The notes under the pieces were generated by a model. That model did no database searches, was not told the origin of the DNA, and was given only the letters and a program-made list of their open reading frames with translations. A stretch of DNA of 36,609 nucleotides from a virus. This document shows positions 19,112 to 25,960 of the stretch, piece by piece (the stretch's first letter is position 1; the number at the start of each line of letters is the position of its first letter). The position numbers were made by a program, and so were the translations under genes. The DNA is taken from positions 1 to 36,609 of the IMG/VR virus record IMGVR_UViG_3300036944_000576. One strand, 5' to 3'.

Positions 19112-19121
19112 AAAGGAACTT

Positions 19122-19724
19122 ATGCGCTCTAACCTTCTCGACCCTAAATTGTTTGAATCCAACAAGTTTACAAATAACTTTTCAAAGCCAGTAGCACAAG
19201 TTCATGAGTTTTATCTAACAGGTGAAATTTCAGATGCTGAAAACTACATTGAGTGGTTTGACATTATTCGTAATGCTAGTCCAGTAGATACCATTCGTAT
19301 TTACATTAACTCGCCAGGTGGTGATCTATTCACCACACTGCAATTCCTGCGAGTAATGGCCGAAAGCGAAGCTAATATTGTTACTTCAGTAGAAGGTGCT
19401 TGCATGAGTGCAGCAACCATGATTTTTCTACACGGTCATACCCAAGAAGTCACTCCACACAGCCTGTTTATGTTTCACGATTACTCGTCAGGAACATTTG
19501 GCAAAGGTGGCGAGCAATACGACCAGATTCAATTTGAACGTGGCTGGTCACGTAAGTTCATGTCGGAAGTATATGCAGACTTTTTAACGCCTGCTGAAAT
19601 TGAGTCGATGATGCACAACAAAGACATTTGGATGGGTTCAGAAGAAGTTGTTGAACGACTAACTGCACTGCAAGCCGAGCGTGAAGCTGAAGCGGCAGCC
19701 GCTGAAGCAGAAGCTACAGAATAA
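19122..19724 (+). CDS. clpP: ClpP-like ATP-dependent protease proteolytic subunit
   Basis: 200 residues, the usual ClpP length. IYINSPGGDLFTTLQFL, VEGACMSAATMIFLHG (catalytic Ser about 96) and PHSLFMFHDYS (catalytic His about 119) follow the ClpP/crotonase serine protease order; a downstream Asp completes the triad. The C-terminus is a Glu/Ala-rich helix not seen in bacterial ClpP. It follows the tmRNA directly, so it may degrade tagged proteins with a host ClpX or ClpA. A head-maturation protease role is the alternative, but no capsid genes are nearby. An AAAGGA ribosome site is present. Confidence 0.88.
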   Translation: MRSNLLDPKLFESNKFTNNFSKPVAQVHEFYLTGEISDAENYIEWFDIIRNASPVDTIRIYINSPGGDLFTTLQFLRVMAESEANIVTSVEGACMSAATMIFLHGHTQEVTPHSLFMFHDYSSGTFGKGGEQYDQIQFERGWSRKFMSEVYADFLTPAEIESMMHNKDIWMGSEEVVERLTALQAEREAEAAAAEAEATE

Positions 19725-19732
19725 TAAACAGT

Positions 19733-19824
19733 GGGTGGTAATGCAGCGGGGTTGGTCCTGCGACTGGCCTTGAAAACCAGGTTCTCGGAAACGGGATGGG
19801 GTTCGACTCCTCTGCCACCCGCCA
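19733..19824 (+). tRNA. tRNA-Ser (anticodon TGA)
   Basis: 92 nt. Acceptor GGGTGGT/GCCACCC, long variable arm, anticodon loop CTTGAAA, discriminator G, CCA encoded. Confidence 0.92.
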
Positions 19825-19894
19825 TATATTAGCACACTCCGCTGATGTGTAAAAACTGGGGCTGCTTGCTAGCAAAGCGTGTGCTAATATATGG
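19822..19894 (+). repeat. Long-stem hairpin element 9
   Basis: Perfect 16-bp arms (19822-19837 and 19879-19894) enclosing 41 nt; the 5' arm begins on the CCA of tRNA-Ser, and the 3' arm covers the start codon of the next gene, so the stem could block its translation in long transcripts. Confidence 0.78.
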
Positions 19895-20052
19895 CAAAGA
19901 AATTATGGACACTATGGGCAAATGCCCTCGGCGCCAAAGCCGGAAAAAACAACAGCGAAGCTGACGTGATAGCAATTATCAGAACACTGATAATTCTTAG
20001 TTATATAGTCACTAATTGCTTTATTATTGCAGGTGTATGGAGGCATTGGTAG
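19891..20052 (+). CDS. Small membrane protein
   Basis: 53 residues from ATG 19891. MAKKLWTLWANALGAKAGKN is followed by SEADVIAIIRTLIILSYIVT and a hydrophobic end: one transmembrane helix (about 28-49). Proteins with this WANALG and EADV-AIIRT pattern are found in other tailed phages, function unknown. The start codon lies inside the hairpin arm. Confidence 0.75.
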   Translation: MAKKLWTLWANALGAKAGKNNSEADVIAIIRTLIILSYIVTNCFIIAGVWRHW

Positions 20053-20348
20053 TGGCTCTACAGTTCAATAAATTAAAGAACCCTAAACTTGGGCTAACAG
20101 ACACTATTACATTTGGTAAACTAGCCGGATGCCGTATTTGTGATGTTGCACAAGATCACTACGAGTACTTGATCTGGGCTGAAAAGTCAGGCTTTGTTAA
20201 GTACCAACCCGAAGTAGTTAGTCTAATTCAAGAACAAGCTAATTTTGCCCGTTGGACAATTCACCAAGCAGAAGAAGTCGATCCTTACAAAGACGATTTT
20301 GATCTGCCAAAACCAGTCATCTTTGACGATGACGATGTACCATTTTAA
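20037..20348 (+). CDS. DUF3820-like protein with SSB-type acidic tail
   Basis: 103 residues from ATG 20037, overlapping the preceding gene by 16 bases; a TTG further upstream is also possible. LTDTITFGKLAGCRICDVAQ and DHYEYLIWAEKSGF match the short DUF3820 pattern (FGKYKG...L.DIP..Y+.WL). The last residues FDDDDVPF copy the C-terminal tip of bacterial SSB (DDDIPF), the docking site for repair and replication proteins. This tip on a DUF3820 protein suggests it competes for, or recruits, SSB partners. Confidence 0.75.
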   Translation: MEALVVALQFNKLKNPKLGLTDTITFGKLAGCRICDVAQDHYEYLIWAEKSGFVKYQPEVVSLIQEQANFARWTIHQAEEVDPYKDDFDLPKPVIFDDDDVPF

Positions 20349-20423
20349 GCAGGATTAATTCAGTGGTAGAATGTCTCGTTGCCAACGAGAATGTCGTCGG
20401 TTCGAACCCGACATCCTGCTCCA
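20349..20423 (+). tRNA. tRNA-Gly (anticodon GCC)
   Basis: 75 nt. Acceptor GCAGGAT/ATCCTGC, anticodon arm CTCG-TTGCCAA-CGAG, discriminator T, CCA encoded. Confidence 0.93.
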
Positions 20424-20433
20424 GATAATTATT

Positions 20434-20643
20434 ATGTACCGAATATACTACACAGACCCTAAAGCAGTGCATCTTCCAAAGTATCAAGACGTTGGCGAGT
20501 TAAGCAACGCACTAGAATGTTGCGAGTTTTTGCGTAAGGTCAACATGATCTACGTGGTTATGGTTTCGGACTACCAAGACATGATAGGCAAACCAGGTGC
20601 TAGTAGCCCAGATGCCAACTATGTACCACAAATGTTAAATTAA
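20434..20643 (+). CDS. Small phage protein of unknown function
   Basis: 69 residues from ATG 20434. MYRIYYTDPKAVHLPKYQDV and later VNMIYVVMVSDYQDMIGKPG suggest a small beta-alpha-beta domain, as in several short phage proteins with no assigned role. It lies between two glycine tRNA genes. Confidence 0.7.
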   Translation: MYRIYYTDPKAVHLPKYQDVGELSNALECCEFLRKVNMIYVVMVSDYQDMIGKPGASSPDANYVPQMLN

Positions 20644-20647
20644 TAGT

Positions 20648-20721
20648 GCGGGGTTAGTTTAGTGGCAAAATGCTATCCTTCCAAGTTAGAGTTGCGAGTT
20701 CGATTCTCGCACCCCGCTCCA
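20648..20721 (+). tRNA. tRNA-Gly (anticodon TCC)
   Basis: 74 nt. Acceptor GCGGGGT/ACCCCGC, anticodon loop CTTCCAA, discriminator T, CCA encoded. Confidence 0.93.
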
Positions 20722-20723
20722 GT

Positions 20724-20798
20724 GCATCCTTAGCTCAGTGGTAGAGCGTCTCGCTTACACCGAGAGGGTCGGCAGTTCGAAACTGTCAGGATGTACCA
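20724..20798 (+). tRNA. tRNA-Val (anticodon TAC)
   Basis: 75 nt. Acceptor GCATCCT/AGGATGT, anticodon loop CTTACAC, T-loop TTCGAAA, CCA encoded. Confidence 0.92.
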
Positions 20799-20806
20799 AA
20801 ATTCAC

Positions 20807-20835
20807 TTGAAATCTGTCCCTGAATACGGTATAAT
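20807..20835 (+). promoter_or_regulatory. Rightward sigma70 promoter of the rubrerythrin operon
   Basis: TTGAAA, 17 bp, TATAAT, about 40 bases upstream of the start codon. Confidence 0.8.
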
Positions 20836-20873
20836 AATTACTGTTTCGGGGATTATTTATTTATAACAAAACA

Positions 20874-21323
20874 ATGTCAATAACATTAGAAAACTTAGAA
20901 GGTGCCTTGGCCGGAGAGTCTATGGCACACGCAAAGTATCTGTACTTTGCACGTATTGCGCGAGCCGAGGGCTTTGAAGATGTGGCACAACACTTTGAGC
21001 ACACAGCAGCACAAGAACTAAAGCACGCTTGGGGTCACCTAGAGCTGCTGATTGGCACGCCTAGTACACGAGAGTGCCTAGAAAAAGCCATCGAAGGTGA
21101 AACATACGAGTACACAACAATGTACCCTCAGTTTGAGCGTCAGGCAAAAGCCGAGAAAAACATTGAAGCTGTTAAGGAGTTCAACGAACAAGGTCGTGAA
21201 AGCCTACAACACGCCCAAGAATTTCAAGCCGTACTAGATAAAGCTGCAAAACGCTTTGCTGCACTAAAGCGTGTAGAGCAACGTCATGCACAAGCATATC
21301 AACAAGTATTAGAAAGCATTTAA
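20874..21323 (+). CDS. Rubrerythrin-like diiron protein
   Basis: 149 residues, all helical. The first pair of helices (LAGESMAHAKYLYFARIARA, then FEHTAAQELKHAWGHLELL) and the second pair (EGETYEYTTMYPQFERQAKA, then EFNEQGRESLQHAQEFQ) carry the Glu and ExxH ligands of a rubrerythrin diiron site. The usual C-terminal rubredoxin domain is missing but is supplied by the next gene. Rubrerythrins reduce hydrogen peroxide. The phage pair could protect replication from peroxide. Confidence 0.88.
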   Translation: MSITLENLEGALAGESMAHAKYLYFARIARAEGFEDVAQHFEHTAAQELKHAWGHLELLIGTPSTRECLEKAIEGETYEYTTMYPQFERQAKAEKNIEAVKEFNEQGRESLQHAQEFQAVLDKAAKRFAALKRVEQRHAQAYQQVLESI

Positions 21324-21457
21324 TGACACACATTTGCATTGTATGTGACCATGTTCACGACCCAGAAATCGAAGGCGCCTGGGATACTCTACCAGATGAC
21401 TTTGAGTGCCCTGAGTGCGGCGTAGGCAAAGAAGACTATGTAGAATTTGAGGACTAA
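21323..21457 (+). CDS. Rubredoxin
   Basis: 44 residues from ATG 21323. HICIVCDHVHDP near the start and FECPECGVGKEDY near the end give the two CxxC knuckles that hold one iron, with the usual spacing; EIEGAWDTLPDDF matches the P-x-D-F segment of rubredoxins. It shares a base with the rubrerythrin stop, so it is the expected electron donor. Slightly shorter than typical rubredoxins (about 52). Confidence 0.92.
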   Translation: MTHICIVCDHVHDPEIEGAWDTLPDDFECPECGVGKEDYVEFED

Positions 21458-21850
21458 ATGCTAGAGTGTTTAATCTTAGGTGATAGTATTGCTGTTGGTA
21501 TCGCACAACACAGACCAGAGTGCGCTGTGTATGCCCAAGTAGGTATTACTAGTCGCGGCTGGAACAACAAGTATCTGGTTAAAAAACCAGATGCTAAAAC
21601 AACAGTGGTTAGCCTAGGTACAAACGACTATAGCGAAACAGCTACATTCAGAGAGCTTTATGCGTTAAGGCAAACATTACCTAGTAAGGTAGTATGGATT
21701 CTTCCAGCAAATGGTGTAGACCGACAAACTGCTGTGGTAAAAATTGCTCAGATGTATAACGATGCTACAGTGGTTATACCCGAGCTATCCAAAGATAAAA
21801 TACACCCCACAGCCCGTGGGTATCGTGAATTAGCAGAACAAGTGCGCTGA
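21458..21850 (+). CDS. SGNH/GDSL hydrolase-like protein
   Basis: 130 residues. The blocks are ILGDSIAVG (block I Ser), AQVGITSRG (block II Gly), SLGTNDYSE (block III Asn) and DKIHPTARG (block V Asp/His), so the catalytic set is complete. The family contains esterases, lipases and deacetylases of sugars. Here it could modify cell surface or phage-related glycans; the substrate is unknown. The start follows the rubredoxin stop with no gap, and its last seven bases lie in tRNA-Met. Confidence 0.85.
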   Translation: MLECLILGDSIAVGIAQHRPECAVYAQVGITSRGWNNKYLVKKPDAKTTVVSLGTNDYSETATFRELYALRQTLPSKVVWILPANGVDRQTAVVKIAQMYNDATVVIPELSKDKIHPTARGYRELAEQVR

Positions 21851-21920
21851 TAGCTCAGTTGGTTAGAGCAGTGAACTCATAATTCATTGGTCACAGGTTC
21901 AAGTCCTGTTCGGCGTACCA
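21844..21920 (+). tRNA. tRNA-Met, elongator (anticodon CAT)
   Basis: 77 nt with CCA. D-arm TAGCTCAGTTGGTTAGAGC, anticodon arm GTGAA-CTCATAA-TTCAT, T-arm ACAGG-TTCAAGT-CCTGT. The 5' end overlaps the stop of the SGNH gene. Confidence 0.93.
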
Positions 21921-21930
21921 ATACCACACC

Positions 21931-21960
21931 AAACCCACCATCAAGGTGGGTTTTTTGTTT
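21931..21960 (+). terminator. Rho-independent terminator ending the tRNA array
   Basis: A strong stem AAACCCACC/GGTGGGTTT with a five-base loop, followed by a T-run. Confidence 0.9.
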
Positions 21961-21974
21961 GTGGAAATATTCAC

Positions 21975-22003
21975 TTGAAATAATGATTACTTTCGGATAT
22001 AAT
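21975..22003 (+). promoter_or_regulatory. Rightward sigma70 promoter
   Basis: TTGAAA, 17 bp, TATAAT. It starts the next block right after the terminator. Confidence 0.8.
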
Positions 22004-22038
22004 TATTCTTTAACAACGCAACCCAACCACAAAACAAC

Positions 22039-22398
22039 ATGAAAATTAATTTTGCTCAAGTTTCCCACACAGACATTGATATGTTTGGTGATGACAGCCT
22101 ATTCGGCCCTGATGAGTCTGGTGACTTTTACTACAACTATGTAGAGTTCGGTACAAACCCAGGTGGCGTAGACGAAGTTGCTATCCACGATGGTTGCAAT
22201 CGCTATATGCCTATTGCAGTTGAACACATTCCAGCACTGATTGCCGCACTAGACGAGTGTTTCAAAATCGCAGAGTCACTGCGTCATGCCGATAAAATCC
22301 TAGACTACGTTTCCTCTGACTCACAAGCATACGTTAATGATGACACAATCGACTACGAACCCATTCAAAACGCTGCTCTCTGGCCTTTCACAGAATAA
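22039..22398 (+). CDS. Acidic phage protein of unknown function
   Basis: 119 residues, acidic, with a DESGDFYYNYVEFG segment and a helical middle (HIPALIAALDECFKIAESL). No catalytic motif is recognised. Confidence 0.7.
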   Translation: MKINFAQVSHTDIDMFGDDSLFGPDESGDFYYNYVEFGTNPGGVDEVAIHDGCNRYMPIAVEHIPALIAALDECFKIAESLRHADKILDYVSSDSQAYVNDDTIDYEPIQNAALWPFTE

Positions 22399-22576
22399 AA
22401 CCTACCCAGTTACCTTGCAATTCTTAGAGTGGGTAACTGGAGTTATTAATGAACCCAGTGTAGTTGTTCAAACATACGGCGAAGCGTTTCAAGTGCTAGA
22501 GTTCTTGGATGCTGCTCGTGTGGTTAAATTAACAAAAATACCTGAATCTGAAATATACACAATCGAGAAACTATAA
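22337..22576 (+). CDS. Small phage protein of unknown function, start uncertain
   Basis: 79 residues from ATG 22337, overlapping the preceding gene by 62 bases, more than usual here. A 9-bp inverted repeat (CCAGTTACC 22406-22414, GGTAACTGG 22432-22440) lies in the 5' part, so a later non-ATG start is possible. The C-terminal half (VVQTYGEAFQVLEFLDAARV) is clearly protein-like. Confidence 0.6.
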   Translation: MMTQSTTNPFKTLLSGLSQNKTYPVTLQFLEWVTGVINEPSVVVQTYGEAFQVLEFLDAARVVKLTKIPESEIYTIEKL

Positions 22577-22962
22577 TGGCAACAAAATCTAAAACACCCG
22601 CAACAGCAGTTGCCGTACCCCAAGGCGTAGCACGTACTCAAGCCAATCGTAAGCGTAGACTTCAGCGAACACTTAAGCAGCAGCCAAATAACACGCAAGT
22701 GCAAAATGCCCTGCTGGAAGTTGGTCGTCAACGCAAAGCACCTGTTACGGCTCAGTGGTCTCATACCGCAATTCGTTTGGCAAAACTGTATAAAGAATTT
22801 ACAGGACGTGCTCCAAAAGAACTGTTTAGTTCTAACCCTAAGGTAGCGCAAGCGGCAGCGAGTGTGCCAAGCACAAAACAGTTTGTGAACCTGCCACAAG
22901 GCAAAGTAGACTTCTCAATTGGTGCACGTGCCTTTATGCGTGAGAATAAGACATGGAATTGA
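22576..22962 (+). CDS. Basic phage protein of unknown function
   Basis: 128 residues, rich in Arg, Lys and Gln with low-complexity Ala/Pro/Thr at the start. High positive charge without cysteines suggests nucleic-acid contact. Its start shares one base with the preceding stop. Confidence 0.7.
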   Translation: MATKSKTPATAVAVPQGVARTQANRKRRLQRTLKQQPNNTQVQNALLEVGRQRKAPVTAQWSHTAIRLAKLYKEFTGRAPKELFSSNPKVAQAAASVPSTKQFVNLPQGKVDFSIGARAFMRENKTWN

Positions 22963-23213
22963 TTGGGTACTATGTTATATTTGCATTTACTACCTCAATT
23001 ACTGCTTGCATTTTTTGGTTCTGGCCGCTAATAAAAGAAGCACAGCAGCTAGAAGTAGTCAATAGTTTTACACAATATCCATTAATTAGTACTGTTATTT
23101 ATATTTTTCTAAGTGCCTTGGTAGCTCCTATGCTGATACCACCAATGTTTAGTCAAGCCATGGCTGATCGCTTCTCTCGTGGCTTGAGGACAGAAATCTT
23201 AAAATCAGATTAA
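22953..23213 (+). CDS. Two-helix membrane protein
   Basis: 86 residues. Hydrophobic helices at about 5-26 and 43-65 with a short hydrophilic loop and a charged tail. The topology is compatible with a holin or inner-membrane accessory protein, but no lysis genes are adjacent. It overlaps the preceding gene by 10 bases. Confidence 0.65.
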   Translation: MELIGYYVIFAFTTSITACIFWFWPLIKEAQQLEVVNSFTQYPLISTVIYIFLSALVAPMLIPPMFSQAMADRFSRGLRTEILKSD

Positions 23214-23224
23214 AAAATTCAATC

Positions 23225-23253
23225 TTGAACGCATAGTTTAATCGCTGTATAAT
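23225..23253 (+). promoter_or_regulatory. Rightward sigma70 promoter
   Basis: TTGAAC, 17 bp, TATAAT, 33 bases before the next start. Confidence 0.78.
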
Positions 23254-23286
23254 AGTGGCTTAGATTGATACAAAACAGGATACACA

Positions 23287-23559
23287 ATGAAAATCAAAGA
23301 ATTTACATACACAAAACCAAATGGTGAAGTATCTCAACGCACTCTTGTTGAGTTGGTTAGCCCAACTGAGCACATTGAAGGCATTGATGTTACCGAGCTT
23401 AGCATGGATGCCTATGCCGATTTTACGACACAGTTGCGCGAACTTGAGTCCAATCTTTACACACAACGTATGGCATTGTATTCGCAGTTTGACTTAGCAC
23501 ACAACTACCGACGCTTTTTGCCATCTCGTATGACAAACGTAACCACCGAATTCGCTTAA
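23287..23559 (+). CDS. Phage protein of unknown function
   Basis: 90 residues, beginning MKIKEFTYTKPNGEVSQRTL with a beta start and a helical C-terminal half (FTTQLRELESNLYTQRMALY). This layout recalls small phage regulators, but no motif is certain. Confidence 0.7.
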   Translation: MKIKEFTYTKPNGEVSQRTLVELVSPTEHIEGIDVTELSMDAYADFTTQLRELESNLYTQRMALYSQFDLAHNYRRFLPSRMTNVTTEFA

Positions 23560-23588
23560 TTTAAAAAATCACAGAAAGAAAATATATC

Positions 23589-23954
23589 ATGGCAGCTACC
23601 TGGACAGACGAACTCAAATCCGAAGTTATTGCAAAATACGAAGCCGCAGGCCCAACTCCTGAGTCTTCAACCGAAATCATCAAAGACATTGCCGAAGAAT
23701 TCGAGCAGTCTCCTAACGGCGTGCGTATGGTGCTGGTACAAGCTGGCGTTTATGTCAAGAAAGACCCAAGCGCACCCAGCACATCAAAAACCAAAACTGG
23801 TACAACTGGCGACAAGCCTGCTCGTGTGAGCAAAGAGTCGGCTATTGCTGACTTGAAAGCAGCTATCGAAGACGCTAACAAGCCAGTTGATGAAGACATC
23901 CTGAGTAAGCTGACAGGCAAAGCCGCAGTTTACTTCCTCAGCATTATCAAGTAA
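23589..23954 (+). CDS. Helix-turn-helix protein of the D5-like family
   Basis: 121 residues. A winged or SANT-like helix-turn-helix (IIKDIAEEFEQSPNGVRMVL, then QAGVYVKKD) is followed by a Lys/Thr/Ser-rich linker and a helical end (ALSKLTGKAAVYFLSIIK-like). It has the same architecture as the protein at 152-463 and resembles the repeat unit of the protein at 26721. A GAAAG ribosome site precedes it and a terminator follows. Confidence 0.75.
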   Translation: MAATWTDELKSEVIAKYEAAGPTPESSTEIIKDIAEEFEQSPNGVRMVLVQAGVYVKKDPSAPSTSKTKTGTTGDKPARVSKESAIADLKAAIEDANKPVDEDILSKLTGKAAVYFLSIIK

Positions 23955-23956
23955 TC

Positions 23957-23984
23957 ACAAGCGGCCTAGTGCCGCTTGTTTCGT
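23957..23984 (+). terminator. Probable intrinsic terminator
   Basis: A 9-bp stem ACAAGCGGC/GCCGCTTGT with a five-base loop and a short T-rich tail. The weak tail may let part of the transcription continue. Confidence 0.6.
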
Positions 23985-23997
23985 TTAAAGGACTATT

Positions 23998-24624
23998 ATG
24001 GCAACCAAGAAGCGTAGTGAATTAGAAACCGAACTGATGACTCCGGCTAACATTAGCCGAGTTATTCGTCTGCTTGAACCGGCCGAAGAAGGTGTAAAGC
24101 CTATTACTAAAAAAGATGCTTGTCAAATTCTTGGCATGGCATATAATACTACGCGTCTTGGTACAATCATTGACGAGTTTAAAAAGACTCAGGCGCGTAA
24201 TGCACAACGTCGTGCTGAACTTCGTGGCAAGCCCGCCTCGCGGGAAGATGTAGTTTATATTATTAGCGAGTACCTGAACGGCGAGACTGTAGACGCTATT
24301 TCAAAGATGACTTATCGTAGTCCAACTTTTATCAAGCGTATCTTAGAAGATAATGCTGTACCTATTCGTGTTCCAGGTTCAACCTACTTTAATCCTGAAA
24401 TGATCCCTGATGGTGCACAGCGTGATCGCTTTAGTGTTGGTGAAGTGGTGTACTCAACCAAGTACGATTCCACTGCACTGATCGAATCAGAAAAACTCAC
24501 TGAAAAGTACGGCTATATCTACCGCATCTTCCTGCTAAGTGACAAGTGGTTGCAGAGTGCTTGGCAAGAGCACTATGAACTGGCCAGCTTGCAACATCTT
24601 CGCGAACTAGGAGTACGAATCTAA
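23998..24624 (+). CDS. Helix-turn-helix phage protein of unknown role
   Basis: 208 residues. ITKKDACQILGMAYNTTRLG and, later, ETVDAISKMTYRSPTFIKRI both look like helix-turn-helix segments; the C-terminal half is a beta-rich domain ending in a helix. I infer a DNA-binding regulator or architectural protein. It is coupled by a one-base overlap to the next gene. Confidence 0.7.
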   Translation: MATKKRSELETELMTPANISRVIRLLEPAEEGVKPITKKDACQILGMAYNTTRLGTIIDEFKKTQARNAQRRAELRGKPASREDVVYIISEYLNGETVDAISKMTYRSPTFIKRILEDNAVPIRVPGSTYFNPEMIPDGAQRDRFSVGEVVYSTKYDSTALIESEKLTEKYGYIYRIFLLSDKWLQSAWQEHYELASLQHLRELGVRI

Positions 24625-24902
24625 TGGATGAAAATATACAGTTTAGCAAAATCATTGACGAAAACATGGAAAAAGGTTTTCAGATCAGACTAGCTGTTAA
24701 TGATTTTCGTGACATTACCTACATTCAACTTCGTAAGTTCTTTTTGAGCTACGAAGGTGAGTGGGTTCCTAGTCGTGAAGGTGTCAGTATTCCAGCGAGT
24801 ACTGAAAATATCTATGCCATCTTAGATGGTTTGTTTGAAATCTGTAGTGTGGCTGAAGGCGAAGAAATTATAAAACGCTATTCAGACCGGCTAAAATCTT
24901 AA
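24624..24902 (+). CDS. Phage protein of unknown function, possible coactivator-type fold
   Basis: 92 residues. IRLAVNDFRDITYIQLRKFF with a later GEWVPSREGVSIP resembles the strand-turn pattern of transcriptional coactivator p15 (PC4)-like domains, where residues before a W/VPS-K turn bind single-stranded DNA. The match is from memory only. It is the last gene before the ligase promoter. Confidence 0.65.
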   Translation: MDENIQFSKIIDENMEKGFQIRLAVNDFRDITYIQLRKFFLSYEGEWVPSREGVSIPASTENIYAILDGLFEICSVAEGEEIIKRYSDRLKS

Positions 24903-24903
24903 C

Positions 24904-24932
24904 TTGTTTCTGTGACCCTAAACTGGTATAAT
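24904..24932 (+). promoter_or_regulatory. Rightward sigma70 promoter of the ligase gene
   Basis: TTGTTT, 17 bp, TATAAT. The GACCCTAAA word (24914-24922) lies in the spacer. The -10 ends only 7 bases before the ligase ATG, so the mRNA is probably leaderless. Confidence 0.75.
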
Positions 24933-24939
24933 TGTCTTT

Positions 24940-25890
24940 ATGAACAAAATTACACAATATTTAGACTCAGCATCAAAAGCATACTACGCAGGCTGGCCCA
25001 TTATCACGGACGAGCAGTTTGATCGCTTGGCTGAGTCAGTTGGTTACAATGCTGTGGGCGCTAAGCAAAACTCCAAAACCGAGCGTCATTTGTTTCAAAT
25101 GTACTCACTACAGAAGTATTACGAAGATGAAGGTACCAAACCACTCCAAGATGTTAGATCGATTGCTACAAGTATTAAGTTGGACGGGGCAGCTCTCAGC
25201 CTACTTTATGTTGATGGTAATCTTGTTCGAGTTCTTACCCGTGGGGATGGTGTAGAAGGTCAAATTGTAACTGACAAGTTCCTGGGCAATCCTATTGTTC
25301 CACAAACTGTCCCATTCCAAGGTGTATACCAGATCACTGGCGAGATTGTTGCTCCAATCAATATTGAAAATGCTCGCAACTACGCAGCAGGCGCTCTTAA
25401 CTTAAAAGATGTAGCAGAATTTCAATCACGAGCACTATCGTTCTTTGCATACGGTGTTCAGCCTAGCTTAGCATCTACATTTAACGAAGACCTATCCATG
25501 CTTAAAATGGCAGGTTTTGGAGTAATCAATGAAGCAGACTTGGACAAAATATTTCCCTGCGACGGCATCGTGTTCCGAGTCAATGACAACAAGACCTTCT
25601 ACGAGATGGGTTACACAGCAAAGCATCCTCGCGGTGCATACGCTAAAAAAGAACGAGCAGCCCATGTTGAAACCCGTTTACTCGACGTCGAGTGGCAAGT
25701 CGGCAAGTCTGGTAAGGTTACTCCTGTTGCTATTCTTGAGCCTGTTCTTGTTGGTGATGCCTTGGTATCTAGGGCTACCCTTAACAATCCTGGCTTTATC
25801 GAAATGCTAGACCTGCGAATTGGTGACACAGTGGCGGTTATCCGAGCTGGAGAAATCATTCCTTGTATTCTACACAAAGTCGATGCTTAA
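24940..25890 (+). CDS. ligA: NAD+-dependent DNA ligase, catalytic half (adenylation and OB domains)
   Basis: 316 residues. After a short N-terminal Ia-like part (AYYAGWPIITDEQFDRL), the nucleotidyltransferase motif I is TSIKLDGAALS with the AMP-accepting Lys near 80. Motifs RGDGVEG (III), GEIV, CDGIVFRV (IV) and AYAKK (V) follow, then the OB fold WQVGKSGKVTPVAILEPV to RAGEIIP. The zinc finger, HhH and BRCT parts are missing and are encoded by the next gene. Phage T5 has the same two-gene ligase. It seals nicks in replication and repair. Confidence 0.93.
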   Translation: MNKITQYLDSASKAYYAGWPIITDEQFDRLAESVGYNAVGAKQNSKTERHLFQMYSLQKYYEDEGTKPLQDVRSIATSIKLDGAALSLLYVDGNLVRVLTRGDGVEGQIVTDKFLGNPIVPQTVPFQGVYQITGEIVAPINIENARNYAAGALNLKDVAEFQSRALSFFAYGVQPSLASTFNEDLSMLKMAGFGVINEADLDKIFPCDGIVFRVNDNKTFYEMGYTAKHPRGAYAKKERAAHVETRLLDVEWQVGKSGKVTPVAILEPVLVGDALVSRATLNNPGFIEMLDLRIGDTVAVIRAGEIIPCILHKVDA

Positions 25891-25907
25891 GCAGTAAAAA
25901 TTTACAC

Positions 25908-25936
25908 TTGTCAAACCATACCTAATCAGATATAAT
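25908..25936 (+). promoter_or_regulatory. Rightward sigma70 promoter between the ligase halves
   Basis: TTGTCA, 17 bp, TATAAT. It gives the second ligase gene and the D5-like gene their own transcription. Confidence 0.78.
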
Positions 25937-25960
25937 ATAGTCTACAAAGCAATAAACAAC

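Noticed and set aside
13032-19894. The long-stem hairpins as rho-independent terminators
   Set aside because: The arms are AT-rich, the loops are 37-152 nt and no T-run follows; true terminators in this window (21931, 27487) look quite different.
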